A stretch of DNA of 33,072 nt from Ilumatobacteraceae bacterium (GTDB lineage Bacteria; Actinomycetota; Acidimicrobiia; Acidimicrobiales; Ilumatobacteraceae): positions 1 through 33,072 of the forward strand of contig JAHEKY010000025.1 of assembly GCA_024644465.1 (NCBI GenBank). Direction: 5' to 3'. Each line of letters opens with the position of its first letter. The stretch's first letter is position 1. The notes under the pieces were generated by a model that saw only the letters and a program-made list of their open reading frames with translations, ran no database searches and was not told the DNA's origin. Below, one piece after another: positions 1 to 9,646 of the stretch. Both the position numbers and the translations under genes were made by a program.

Positions 1-765
1 CGAATCGACGTCCGGCGAGATCGGGATCCGGACGCGTCTCGTCGCGGCGGCGATCGTGTGCGCGTCGAGGCCCGGCCCTTCGGCGCCGAACACGACGGCG
101 ACGCGCTCGGGAACGTCGAGCCGCCACAGGTCGTCTGCATCGGTCGCGGGCGTCATCGCCCACGTCTCGAAGCCGTGCGCGTGCAGGGTGTCGAGCGCCG
201 TCGACCACTGCGCCACCGTCGTCGTGGCGATCGGCAGCGTCAGCACCTCACCCATGCTGACCCGCACGGTGCGGCGGCTGTACGGGTCGGTACACGTCGG
301 GTCGGTGACGAACGCGTCGATGCCGAGTGCCCGACCGGCCCGTGCGATTGCGCCGAGGTTCTCGGCATCGTTCAGGCCCTCGAGGACTGCGATCCGCCGC
401 GCTGACGCTGCGACCGTCTCGACCGATGGATGCGCCCGGCGATTCGCTGCTGCGACGACACCACGATGGAGGTCGAAGCCGACGACGGACGCGATCACGT
501 CACGCGCGGCGACGAACACCGGGACGTCTCGGTCGGCGAGCACGGCGAGGTGCGGCAGGAAGCGCTCGACCCGCGACGGCGCGAGCAGCACCGAACGGAT
601 CGTGTGAGCCGACTCGATCAGCCGGTCGATCGCCACGTAGCCCTCGGCGATGAAGAACTCGTCGCGCTCGATCCGGCGGCGCGCGGCCTGGTCGTTCAGT
701 CGCCGGTAGTCGTCGAGCCGGGCGTCGTCGGCGTCAGCGATCGCGATCGTTCCGTCGTGGGTCAT
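1..765 (-). CDS. SpoU/TrmH-type RNA 2'-O-ribose methyltransferase (3' end outside window)
   Basis: The minus strand from the ATG at 765 is open to the window edge (255 codons, no stop reached). It reads as a SPOUT-class methyltransferase that moves a methyl group from S-adenosylmethionine to a ribose 2'-OH in rRNA or tRNA. Residues about 20-110 form the substrate-binding domain. SpoU motif 1 is visible as NDAENLGAIAR (132-142), followed by the family's DPYSRRTVRVSMGE stretch (160-173). Motif 2 is GAEGPGL (227-233), and motif 3 begins as RIPISPDVDS just before the edge. Only the last residues of the knotted SAM-binding domain are missing. The exact RNA target cannot be told from the sequence. 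The family assignment is firm because all three motifs occur in order. Confidence 0.9.
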   Translation of the reverse strand, partial: MTHDGTIAIADADDARLDDYRRLNDQAARRRIERDEFFIAEGYVAIDRLIESAHTIRSVLLAPSRVERFLPHLAVLADRDVPVFVAARDVIASVVGFDLHRGVVAAANRRAHPSVETVAASARRIAVLEGLNDAENLGAIARAGRALGIDAFVTDPTCTDPYSRRTVRVSMGEVLTLPIATTTVAQWSTALDTLHAHGFETWAMTPATDADDLWRLDVPERVAVVFGAEGPGLDAHTIAAATRRVRIPISPDVDS

Positions 766-784
766 CACCGCCGACGGTACGACC

Positions 785-895
785 TCACTCGCCGGTGAAC
801 ACGGGCGGCCGCTTCTCGACGAACGCCGCGGCCGCCTCGCGATGGTCGGCGGTGCTCATCCCGAGCACCATGTTCGCCGCCCGTCCCGCCTTGCG
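785..895 (-). pseudogene. C-terminal remnant of an enoyl-CoA hydratase/crotonase gene
   Basis: About 37 codons on the minus strand end in ...STADHREAAAAFVEKRPPVFTGE and a TGA at 785-787. This is the typical C-terminal tail of actinobacterial enoyl-CoA hydratases (the helix before the final KRPPxFTG). No crotonase fold lies upstream. The reading frame meets a stop within about 15 codons, and the 3' end of the next gene is at 952. The break falls at a direct/inverted repeat of CTCTCACC (894-934), so the 5' part of the gene was probably deleted. It could still be translated as a tiny peptide, but no start with a ribosome-binding site is visible. Confidence 0.55.
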
Positions 896-934
896 GTGAG
901 AGTTGGGGGGACCTGTGCCTCTCACCTCTCACCG
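894..934. repeat. Inverted/direct repeat CGGTGAGAG ... CTCTCACCG at the gene-remnant breakpoint
   Basis: Nine-base arms at 894-902 and 926-934 are exact reverse complements. A second CTCTCACC at 919-926 gives a tandem copy of the right arm. A run of six G lies at 905-910, in the loop. It sits between the stop of the NHL lipoprotein gene (952) and the crotonase remnant. It may act as a transcription terminator for the lipoprotein gene or be the scar of the deletion. Confidence 0.5.
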
Positions 935-951
935 GAACGTCGGAACTCGAG

Positions 952-2037
952 TCACGGGTGGTGGGAGATGCGCCGGATCGTGACGGGGAAGTTCGCGTCG
1001 CCGGTGCCGTGGTTCATGTAGAGCGCCCCGTCGGGCCCGACGGTGATCGCGTTCGGCCGGCCGAACGACGCCTCGACGCCGCGGCCGTCCTCGACGCCCG
1101 GTTCGCCGGTGCCGGCGATGATCTCGACGTCGCCGGTCGCGAGGTCGAAGCGGAACACGAGGTAGGCGCCGCGGCTCGTCACGAACAGCGAACCGTCGAG
1201 GTAGGCGACGTGGGACGTCGGCTTCGGGAACTCGATCAACAGCTCCGGTTCGCCGTCGGGCGTCACTGCGAACACCTGCCCGTCGCGGTGATCGGCGGCG
1301 TAGATCGTGCCGTCGGGCCCCTGCGCGAGGCTGTTGAGGCCACGGTACCGAGGGCTCTTCGACCATTCCTCGACCGAGCCATCGGGCGTCAGCTCGTAGA
1401 TCGTGCCGACCGCGTACGACGCGATGAGCAACGTGCCGTCGTCGCGCGGCGCGAGGCCGGTCGGGCCGCGGATCTCATCGGTGAGCAGCGTCGGGGTGCC
1501 CTCGGCATCGATCGAGTAGACCCGATCGGTGCCGTAGCTGCTCTGGTACAGCGTCCCGTCGGGGCCGAACGTCGTCATCGTCAGACTGCCCATGTTCTCG
1601 TCGGTCGAGAACGTCTCGACCGTGCCGTCGGGTTCGATCCGGCGGACCTGGTTGCCGGGTTTGTCCGGTTGGCCGAAGTCGCCGACGTACATCACCCCGT
1701 CGGCGTCGATCGCCAGGCCGCCGGTGCCGCTGTCGACGTCGGCGATGACCGTCTCGACGACCCACTCGTCCGACACCGGGAACTTGTACCGCTGCAGCGC
1801 CTCGGGGACCGGCAGCGGCGGCTCCGTCGTCGTCGATGTCGAGGCGGGCGGCGGGGCCGGCGTCGTCGCCGGTTCGGTCGCGATCGATGGCTCGGTCGGC
1901 GCCGTTTCCGAGATGGTCGTCGGCGGGGCGGTTGCGGGCCCGGCGGTGTCGGGCGCGGACGAACCGGTGTCGGACCCGCACGCTGCGAGTGCGATCGCGG
2001 CAACTGCGAGCGAGGCTGTGCCGGGTCGGGGCCGCAT
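952..2037 (-). CDS. Lipoprotein with NHL/SMP-30-like beta-propeller
   Basis: This 361-residue protein is predicted to be exported and lipid-anchored. The start chosen is the ATG at 2037, because it places a classical lipoprotein signal directly at the N-terminus: MRPRPG, a hydrophobic stretch, then the lipobox ALAAC with Cys20. A longer reading to 2133 would put about 32 charged residues in front of it. A Thr/Pro/Ala-rich linker (about 21-75) follows. The rest is a repeated pattern of about 40 residues with GPDGTLY, APRDDGTLL, GPDGTIYAAD and GPDGALYMN turns, as in NHL or SMP-30/gluconolactonase propellers. No catalytic residues can be assigned, so a binding or sensing role outside the membrane is as likely as an enzymatic one. 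It starts six bases after the M23 peptidase stop, so the two are probably co-transcribed. Confidence 0.8.
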   Translation of the reverse strand: MRPRPGTASLAVAAIALAACGSDTGSSAPDTAGPATAPPTTISETAPTEPSIATEPATTPAPPPASTSTTTEPPLPVPEALQRYKFPVSDEWVVETVIADVDSGTGGLAIDADGVMYVGDFGQPDKPGNQVRRIEPDGTVETFSTDENMGSLTMTTFGPDGTLYQSSYGTDRVYSIDAEGTPTLLTDEIRGPTGLAPRDDGTLLIASYAVGTIYELTPDGSVEEWSKSPRYRGLNSLAQGPDGTIYAADHRDGQVFAVTPDGEPELLIEFPKPTSHVAYLDGSLFVTSRGAYLVFRFDLATGDVEIIAGTGEPGVEDGRGVEASFGRPNAITVGPDGALYMNHGTGDANFPVTIRRISHHP

Positions 2038-2042
2038 TCGCG

Positions 2043-2663
2043 TCAGAGTAGGCGACCGAACGGAACGAGGGCCGTCGAGCCTACGTTGCCGCGGCGCAGC
2101 GCGACGTTCGGCGCGTCGTCCGACGTGACACACGCATCGTGGGTGGCGTCGTACGGGTTGCCGACCGAGCCGTCGAAGTGGGTCTCGAAGTGGAGGTGGG
2201 GCCCCTTGGCGTTGCCGGAGCTCCCGACGTAGCCGATCACCTCGCCGGCGGCGACCGTTCGACTCGAACCCTCGAACGAGTCCAGGTGGGCGTAGTAGAA
2301 CTTGTTGCCGGTCTCCGTCGTCAGCCAGACGGCGTTGCCCCCGAGGCGGCTCCGCTTGAACGTCGCCTCACCGGCCTGGACCGCAACGATCGGCTCACCG
2401 CGGTCGGCGACCATGTCGACACCCTTGTGGCGCCGCCCGCCGGAGCGTGCCGCGCCCCAGCTGTCGATGAACTCGCTGCCCGACGGGATCGGGCAGGTGA
2501 TCCGAGTCGGATCGCCGGCGGCGTCGGCGGAGGACCGGGGTGAGTCGCGGGTCACCGATTCGGGCGAGGCGTTCGTCGGTGTCGCGACGGCGAGGAGCAT
2601 GGCGATGGTCGCGCTCGCGGCGGCAGTGAGGACGCGCGCGACGGTCGAGGGGGTCGAATGCAT
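2043..2663 (-). CDS. Secreted M23-family (LytM/lysostaphin-type) metallopeptidase
   Basis: This 206-residue exported protein probably cuts peptide bonds in peptidoglycan cross-links, or activates another hydrolase if inactive. Residues 1-32 are a Sec signal peptide (hydrophobic segment ending ...ATPTNA). The peptidase domain covers about 60-180. The zinc ligands of the family are all present: HKGVD (H79, D83) and HLH (H156, H158), with the expected beta-rich spacing between them and AHLDSF before the second motif. The last 40 residues after the domain are short and unremarkable. The ATG at 2663 is the only start that gives a complete signal peptide. The lipoprotein gene follows after six bases on the same strand, which suggests a small cell-envelope operon. 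Confidence 0.88.
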   Translation of the reverse strand: MHSTPSTVARVLTAAASATIAMLLAVATPTNASPESVTRDSPRSSADAAGDPTRITCPIPSGSEFIDSWGAARSGGRRHKGVDMVADRGEPIVAVQAGEATFKRSRLGGNAVWLTTETGNKFYYAHLDSFEGSSRTVAAGEVIGYVGSSGNAKGPHLHFETHFDGSVGNPYDATHDACVTSDDAPNVALRRGNVGSTALVPFGRLL

Positions 2664-2761
2664 CCGGCGAGATTACGGTTGTGTTACGGAAAACCATCGG
2701 AATCGTGTCGACGGTCACGCGTGGCAGGAGTCGCAGGACCGGTCCTTCAGTCGAACACGGG

Positions 2762-2790
2762 TTGCGCCGATAACGCTGGCGCGCGAGAAT
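2762..2790 (+). promoter_or_regulatory. Putative leaderless promoter of the AlkB-like gene
   Basis: TTGCGC at 2762-2767 and GAGAAT at 2785-2790 are separated by 17 bases. The ATG at 2798 lies seven bases after the -10 hexamer, where transcription would begin. No Shine-Dalgarno sequence is seen, which fits a leaderless mRNA. The hexamers match the consensus only partly. Confidence 0.4.
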
Positions 2791-2805
2791 CGAACACATG
2801 TTCTT
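2790..2805 (+). promoter_or_regulatory. Candidate LexA (SOS) box over the start of the AlkB-like gene
   Basis: The 16 bases TCGAACACATGTTCTT match the actinobacterial SOS-box pattern TCGAAC-N4-GTTCGA at all but the last two positions. The box covers the predicted transcription start and the ATG at 2798, where a bound repressor would block initiation. A second TCGAACAC half-site lies at 2751-2758. Assignment to LexA is inferred from the motif and from the DNA-repair role of the gene. Confidence 0.55.
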
Positions 2806-3421
2806 CCAGGGCTCGCTGTTCGGTGTCTGCGATCCCGGCGTCGACGAGCGGTTCACGGAGGCCGAGCGCGTCGACCTCGACGAACGATGCTGGGTCGAGT
2901 TCGTGCCCGGGTGGCTCGTCGGTGCTGACGCGCTGTTCGACGACCTCCTCGACCGCCTCGAGTTGCGGCAGCGGACGAACATCCCGATGTACGACTCGCT
3001 CGTCGACGAACCGCGGCTCACCGGGTCGTGGCGGGCGTCGTCCGAGCTCGCGGCCGATGGCCCGACGCCGCTGCTCGGCGACATCCGCCGGCTGCTGATC
3101 GAGCGCTACCACCGGCCGTTCGACTCGATCGGGTTCAACCTGTACCGCGACGGCAACGACTCGGTTGCGTGGCACGGCGACCGGCACCGCAACTTCGTGA
3201 CCGACCCCGTCGTCGCGATTCTCAGCGTCGGCCATCCCCGGGCGCTGCGGCTGCGGCCACGGGGCGGCGGGGCGTCACGCGGTTGGAACCTCGGCGGCGG
3301 TGACCTGTTCGTGATGGGCGGCGCGTGTCAGCACGACTGGGAGCACTGCGTACCGAAGCTCCGCCGGGCGGTCGGCCCCCGCCTGTCGATCACCTACCGG
3401 CACGACACCGCGTCGAGCTGA
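2798..3421 (+). CDS. alkB: AlkB-like 2-oxoglutarate/Fe(II)-dependent dioxygenase
   Basis: This 207-residue enzyme probably removes alkyl groups from damaged bases by oxidative dealkylation, using 2-oxoglutarate, O2 and Fe(II). The iron ligands are visible as WHGDRH (H126, D128) and the distal H183 in DWEHCVPK. The 2-oxoglutarate-binding arginines sit in RLSITYR (R195, R201), the family's RxNxTxR motif with Ser in place of Asn. NLYRDGNDSVAWHGD is the family's usual lead-in to the first ligands. Length and order fit bacterial AlkB/ABH2-ABH3-type proteins that start without an Ada fusion. The gene is divergent from the M23 peptidase and ends two bases before the convergent aminotransferase gene. 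The upstream LexA-type box suggests DNA-damage induction. Confidence 0.9.
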   Translation: MFFQGSLFGVCDPGVDERFTEAERVDLDERCWVEFVPGWLVGADALFDDLLDRLELRQRTNIPMYDSLVDEPRLTGSWRASSELAADGPTPLLGDIRRLLIERYHRPFDSIGFNLYRDGNDSVAWHGDRHRNFVTDPVVAILSVGHPRALRLRPRGGGASRGWNLGGGDLFVMGGACQHDWEHCVPKLRRAVGPRLSITYRHDTASS

Positions 3422-3423
3422 CG

Positions 3424-4713
3424 TCAACCGACGTCGGCGACCGCTGCGGTGAGGGCCTCGACGAGCTCGTCGATCTCCTCCGCGGTCGAGTTGAGCATCG
3501 GCGACAACCGGATGACGTTGCCGTAGAGACCGCCCTTGCCGACGAGCAGACGGTGGTCCTTGCACGCCTCGAGCACGGCGGCGGTGCGCTCCTTGTCGGG
3601 CTCGATGCCGCCCTCGTGGCAGATCTCGAACGCCCACATCAGCCCGCGGCCGCGCAACTCGGCGATCCACGGGGTCGCGTCGGCGACCGGCGCGAACCCG
3701 GCGTGGAACCGTGCGCCCATCTCCTTCGCGTTGGCCTGGAGGCCGTTGCTCAGCACCTGGTCGAGTGTCGCCAGACCCGCCGCGGCCGACAGCGGGTTGC
3801 CGCCGAACGTCGAGAAGTTGAGCACCTTGATGGTGTCCATGATGTCGGCGCGGGCGACGATGCCGGCGAGTGTGATGCCGTTGCCGACGCCCTTCGCGAA
3901 CGTCAGCATGTCCGGCACGACACCGTGGGCCTCGTAGCCCCAGAAGTGCTCGCCGGTGCGGCCCCAACCCGTCTGGACCTCGTCGGAGATGAACAGGATC
4001 CCGCGGTTCGCGAGCTCCTTCTGGATCTGACCGAAGAACCCGTCCGGCGGCGTGGCGAACCCGCCGACACCTTGGATCGGTTCCGCGATCAGCCCGGCGA
4101 CGTCACCGGCGGACGTCATGTCGAGCAACTGCGCGAGGTCGTCGACGCACGCCGCGGTGTACTCGTCGTCGTCGAAGTCGCGGAACGGCGAGCGCAGCCG
4201 GTAGCCGCCCTGCACGAACGTGACCTGCAGCCCGCTGAGCGACGTCGACGACCAGGTCGAGTGGCTGGTGATCGCCTGGGTCGTGAACGAGCGGCCGTGG
4301 TAGCTGTTGCGCATCGCCAGCATCTGGTTCGACTTGCGGTAGCTCGTCGCGAGCAGCACCGCGGTGTCGTTCGCTTCGCTGCCGGAGGTCGTGAAGAACA
4401 CCCGAGCGTCGGGGATGCCGGACTGGGCGGCGATCTTCTCCGCCAACTCGATCATCGGCTCGGACAGGTACAGCGTCGAGGTGTGCATCACCTTCGCGGC
4501 CTGCTCCTGTACGGCCTTCGTCACTGCCGGGTTGTTGTGGCCGATCATCGTCGTCAGCACGCCGCCGAAGCAGTCGAGGTACTTGTTGCCTTCGAGGTCC
4601 CAGACGTAGCTGCCCTCCCCGCGATCGATCGAGATCGGCTCGGCGTAGTAGGGCGCGATGAACGGCGGCAGGGCGCGGCGGTAGCGGTGGAAGAGGTCGG
4701 CGCTGGTGGTCAC
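3424..4713 (-). CDS. Class III PLP-dependent aminotransferase
   Basis: This 429-residue enzyme transfers an amino group between an omega-amino donor (or alanine) and an oxo-acid. Fold-type I class III features are all present: TSGSEAND for the PLP phosphate, SYHGRS for ring stacking, the DEVQTGWGRTG motif with the PLP-nitrogen Asp (D244), and the Schiff-base lysine in TFAKGVGNG (K274). The sequence resembles alanine-glyoxylate aminotransferase 2/omega-aminotransferase-type proteins, but the substrate cannot be fixed by eye. The GTG at 4713 is chosen because the protein then begins just before the conserved LFHRYRRALPPFIAP. The open frame upstream (to 4800) only translates the 33-nt repeat array. 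The 3' end abuts the convergent AlkB-like gene with a two-base gap. Confidence 0.88.
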   Translation of the reverse strand: MTTSADLFHRYRRALPPFIAPYYAEPISIDRGEGSYVWDLEGNKYLDCFGGVLTTMIGHNNPAVTKAVQEQAAKVMHTSTLYLSEPMIELAEKIAAQSGIPDARVFFTTSGSEANDTAVLLATSYRKSNQMLAMRNSYHGRSFTTQAITSHSTWSSTSLSGLQVTFVQGGYRLRSPFRDFDDDEYTAACVDDLAQLLDMTSAGDVAGLIAEPIQGVGGFATPPDGFFGQIQKELANRGILFISDEVQTGWGRTGEHFWGYEAHGVVPDMLTFAKGVGNGITLAGIVARADIMDTIKVLNFSTFGGNPLSAAAGLATLDQVLSNGLQANAKEMGARFHAGFAPVADATPWIAELRGRGLMWAFEICHEGGIEPDKERTAAVLEACKDHRLLVGKGGLYGNVIRLSPMLNSTAEEIDELVEALTAAVADVG

Positions 4714-4743
4714 GCCGCCATCGTAGATCCGCCGCAAGGGGCC

Positions 4744-4842
4744 GAGTCGCAGTCGTGCCCGGCACGCCGACGATCCGAGCCGCAGTCGTGTCTGGCACAC
4801 CGAGTCGAGAAGTCAAAGTTGTGTCTGACACAACTTTGACTC
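4744..4842. repeat. Three-unit 33-nt tandem array ending in a perfect palindrome
   Basis: The cores GTGCCCGGCAC (4755), GTGTCTGGCAC (4788) and GTGTCTGACAC (4821) lie exactly 33 bases apart. Each is flanked by 11 bases on each side, so three complete units fill 4744-4842. The first two units have lost the palindromic flanks. The third forms a perfect 31-bp palindrome at 4811-4841 (15-base arms around a central T), whose last base is the first base of the TCA that is the VOC gene's stop on the minus strand. Because 33 is a multiple of three, open frames run through the array and spell an 11-residue repeat (VSDTT.., VPDTT.., VPGTT..), which is not evidence for a protein. Confidence 0.85.
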
Positions 4843-5290
4843 AGTGGGCGAAGACCTGGGCGTCGTCGGCGAAGGCCTTGAACTCGAGGGCGTTGCCGGA
4901 CGGGTCGAGCAGGAACATCGTCGACTGCTCGCCGACCTCGCCGGCGAAGCGGGTGTGCGGTTCGATGACGAAGGTCGTGCCGGCGGCGCGCAGCCGGTCG
5001 GCGAGCGCGTGCCACTCCGGTGGTGACAGCAGGACGCCGAAGTGCGGTACCGGCACGTCGTCACCGTCGACCGGGTTCGTCGCGGCCCGGCGAGCGGCGC
5101 CCGGTTCGACGAGGTGGGCGACGAACTGGTGGCCGTACAGGTCGAAGTCGACCCATCGCTGCGACGACCGCCCTTCGGGGCAACCGAGCAGCCCGCCGTA
5201 GAAGGCGCGTGCTGCGTCGAGGTCGTCGACCGGCATCGCGAGGTGGAAGCGCCGTCGCTCGTCGGGGTGCGGACCCATCGCGGCGGTCAC
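4841..5290 (-). CDS. VOC (glyoxalase/bleomycin resistance/dioxygenase) family protein
   Basis: This 149-residue single-unit VOC protein carries two beta-alpha-beta-beta-beta modules. The positions that usually bind metal in this superfamily are filled: FHLAM (first His), PHFGVLL (second His) and ALEFKAF (Glu). [15 protein letters not shown] is the typical helix of the first module. Actinobacterial relatives are mostly uncharacterised, and no substrate can be named. The GTG at 5290 overlaps the TGA of the thioesterase gene (GTGA), which favours translational coupling. An ATG four codons later (5278) is a reasonable alternative. The stop codon coincides with the end of the palindrome at 4811-4841. 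Confidence 0.82.
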   Translation of the reverse strand: MTAAMGPHPDERRRFHLAMPVDDLDAARAFYGGLLGCPEGRSSQRWVDFDLYGHQFVAHLVEPGAARRAATNPVDGDDVPVPHFGVLLSPPEWHALADRLRAAGTTFVIEPHTRFAGEVGEQSTMFLLDPSGNALEFKAFADDAQVFAH

Positions 5291-5703
5291 ATCGGCAGGG
5301 CGTACGTGCCCTGCGCCGTCGAGACGATCCGGCCCTCGTCATCGTCACACCACAGGTGGACCGAGCCGACGACGTTGCGCCGTCCGGCCTTCTCGAGCGT
5401 CGCCCGAGCCCACAGCTTCGACCCCTGCGCCGGGCGGAGGAACCGCATCGAGAGCTCGGACGTGAGCGCCATCGGCTCGATCCTGCCGATCGCCCCGAAG
5501 ACGAGGTACCACAGCGCCGCGTCGGCGAGGCCGAACTGGGTCGGGCCCGAGACGAAGCCGCCCGGCCGGAGGTTCCCCTCGTCGACCGTCGACACGGCGA
5601 GCGCGTGGTTCGGGCCGACGTCGGCGCAGGAGTTCCCGGTGCCGGAGAACATCTCGTCGAGCATCGCGTTGATCGCTGCGGGCGTCGGCACGGGCGAGGT
5701 CAT
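5287..5703 (-). CDS. PaaI-like hotdog-fold thioesterase
   Basis: This 138-residue protein has the small hotdog-fold layout of PaaI/YbaW-type acyl-CoA thioesterases. A central helix ([19 protein letters not shown]) is followed by [36 protein letters not shown]-type strands. The [13 protein letters not shown] segment sits where the family's catalytic Asn/Asp region is found. It would hydrolyse an acyl-CoA or a related thioester; the substrate is unknown. It is the first gene of a two-gene unit with the VOC protein (four-base overlap). The divergent FAD reductase gene begins 147 bases upstream. Confidence 0.8.
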   Translation of the reverse strand: MTSPVPTPAAINAMLDEMFSGTGNSCADVGPNHALAVSTVDEGNLRPGGFVSGPTQFGLADAALWYLVFGAIGRIEPMALTSELSMRFLRPAQGSKLWARATLEKAGRRNVVGSVHLWCDDDEGRIVSTAQGTYALPM

Positions 5704-5850
5704 GCCGCGACGCTACCGAGCGACGCCGCTGCGACGCCGATCTGGAGTGAGCCGTCCCGTTCTCGAATCGCAGCGTCCGATGTGCCATCGTGGCCCCGTG
5801 ATCGACACACACGGCGGCACGACGGGTTGCGCTGCGGCGAGGCGGCCGTC

Positions 5851-7047
5851 GTGAACCGCATCGTGATCGTCGGTGCATCGCTCGCGGGGCTGCGCGCTGC
5901 GGAGACGCTGCGCTCGGCGGGATTCGACGGCGCGGTGACCGTGATCGGCGGGGAGCCGCACCGGCCGTACGACCGGCCGCCGCTGTCGAAGAGGCTGCTG
6001 GCGGGCGAATGGGAGGCTGATCGGATCCAGCTCCGTCGACCTGACACGTTCGACGAGCTCGATGTCGAGTGGCGGCTGGGCACGACGGCGACCGGGCTGG
6101 CGCTCGGCGACCGATCCGTGCTGCTCGACGACGACACGGCGGTCGGCTTCGACGGCGTGATCATCGCGACCGGCTCGACGCCGCGCCGGCTGCCCGGACA
6201 GGAGCAGCACGACAACGCTTGCGTGCTGCGGTCGCTCGACGACGCACTCGCGATCCGGAAGGTGATCTCGCCGGGCGGCCGGCGAGTGATCGTCGTCGGC
6301 GCGGGCTTCATCGGGCTGGAGGTCGCGGCCACGGCACAGCAGCTCGGCAACGACGTCGTCGTGCTGGAGGCGGCGCCGGCACCGCTGATCCGCGGCCTCG
6401 GCGAGGCGATGGGGGCGGCGGTCGGTGCGATCCACCGCGACCGCGGCGTCGATCTGCGGTGCGACGTCGAGTTCGAAGCGCTGACCGGCCGTGGCGTGCA
6501 GCTGCGGGGTGAGCACGTCGATGCCGATCTCGTCGTCGTCGGCATCGGGGTCGAACCGGTGACCGCGTGGCTCGACGGCAGCGGCCTCGAACTCCGCGAC
6601 GGTGTCGTCTGCGACGCGACACTGTGTGCCGCGCCCGGTGTCTACGCCGCCGGCGACGTCGCCCGGTGGCCGAACGAGCTGTTCGGCGAGGAGATGCGCG
6701 TCGAGCACTGGACGAACGCCGCCGAGCAGGGCGCGGCGGCCGCGTCGAACCTGCTCGCCGTCGCGCGCGGCGATGCACCGACGCCGTACGCGCCGGTGCC
6801 GTTCTTCTGGAGCGACCAGTTCGACCAGCGCCTCCAGTTTCTCGGTCGGAGTGCGCCTGGCGACGAGGTGGTCGTCGCCGCGGGTTCGGTCGCCGACGGC
6901 AAGTTGCTCGCCCTCTACGGCCGCGACGGGGTCGTCCGGGGCGCGTTCGGGCTCAACGCCCCGCGCTGGGTGATGCCGATGCGCACGCACCTGCTGGAGC
7001 GCAGTGATCTGGCGGTGGCGGTCGAACACGGGCAGTCACTGGCCTGA
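5851..7047 (+). CDS. NAD(P)H-dependent FAD ferredoxin/rubredoxin reductase
   Basis: This 398-residue flavoprotein probably passes electrons from NAD(P)H to a ferredoxin that serves an oxygenase or P450. Residues 1-30 hold the FAD-binding Rossmann fold (IVIVGASLAGLRAAETLR), followed by PYDRPPLSKRLLAGEW, typical of this family. The second nucleotide-binding fold for NAD is VIVVGAGFIGLEVAATA (about 150-166). VYAAGDVARWPN is the second FAD contact, followed by EHWTNAAEQG and the C-terminal reductase domain with PFFWSDQFDQRLQFLG. The GTG at 5851 is the only start that puts the dinucleotide fold at the N-terminus. A much longer open frame upstream (from 5020) is antisense to the VOC and thioesterase genes and is not coding. 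No ferredoxin or P450 gene is beside it. Confidence 0.9.
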   Translation: MNRIVIVGASLAGLRAAETLRSAGFDGAVTVIGGEPHRPYDRPPLSKRLLAGEWEADRIQLRRPDTFDELDVEWRLGTTATGLALGDRSVLLDDDTAVGFDGVIIATGSTPRRLPGQEQHDNACVLRSLDDALAIRKVISPGGRRVIVVGAGFIGLEVAATAQQLGNDVVVLEAAPAPLIRGLGEAMGAAVGAIHRDRGVDLRCDVEFEALTGRGVQLRGEHVDADLVVVGIGVEPVTAWLDGSGLELRDGVVCDATLCAAPGVYAAGDVARWPNELFGEEMRVEHWTNAAEQGAAAASNLLAVARGDAPTPYAPVPFFWSDQFDQRLQFLGRSAPGDEVVVAAGSVADGKLLALYGRDGVVRGAFGLNAPRWVMPMRTHLLERSDLAVAVEHGQSLA

Positions 7048-7149
7048 CGTCGCCGGGCGTCCGTCCTCGCTCGGACAACTCCTCGCTGGCACTCTGCGGC
7101 GGAGGCGCATCGACCGCGCCGACGTGACGCAGGACCGCTCGGGGGCGAA

Positions 7150-7170
7150 CTTGAGTGGTTGTCACTCATG
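7150..7170 (+). promoter_or_regulatory. HAIR-type operator (HspR site) in front of lon
   Basis: CTTGAGT at 7150-7156, seven bases, then ACTCATG at 7164-7170. The HspR-associated inverted repeat of actinobacteria is CTTGAGT-N7-ACTCAAG, so 13 of 14 arm bases match with exact spacing. It overlaps the -35 region of the lon promoter. HspR control of lon is known in Streptomyces, where it acts with the DnaK operon and clpB. Assignment here rests on motif and position. Confidence 0.75.
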
Positions 7171-7187
7171 ATTACAGTGTTTATCGT
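7159..7187 (+). promoter_or_regulatory. lon promoter (leaderless)
   Basis: TTGTCA (7159-7164) matches the -35 consensus at five of six positions. The 17-base spacer is optimal, and TATCGT (7182-7187) fits the actinobacterial TANNNT -10. The ATG at 7194 begins six bases further on, so transcription probably starts at or next to the initiation codon. No Shine-Dalgarno sequence is seen. Confidence 0.65.
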
Positions 7188-7193
7188 GTCAGG

Positions 7194-9614
<2,421 letters not shown>

Positions 9615-9634
9615 CACCCCTCGGGGATCGCCCC

Positions 9635-9640
9635 TAGGCT
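9635..9640 (+). promoter_or_regulatory. -10 element (TAGGCT) of a leaderless aminotransferase mRNA
   Basis: TAGGCT fits TANNNT and lies six bases before the ATG at 9647. No Shine-Dalgarno sequence precedes that ATG. No clear -35 is seen, and the expected place is occupied by the palindrome's right arm. Confidence 0.35.
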
Positions 9641-9646
9641 CGCGGG

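Noticed and set aside
4714-4831. N-terminal extensions of the aminotransferase through the repeat array
   Set aside because: They translate only the 33-nt repeats and add a repetitive Arg/Leu/Gly peptide not expected in the family.
5020-5850. N-terminal extension of the FAD reductase by 277 codons
   Set aside because: The extension is antisense to the VOC and thioesterase genes and lacks any domain; the Rossmann fold begins at GTG 5851.
7048-7149. ClgR operator upstream of lon
   Set aside because: No convincing GTTCGC/GCG-type dyad was seen; only the HAIR motif is supported.
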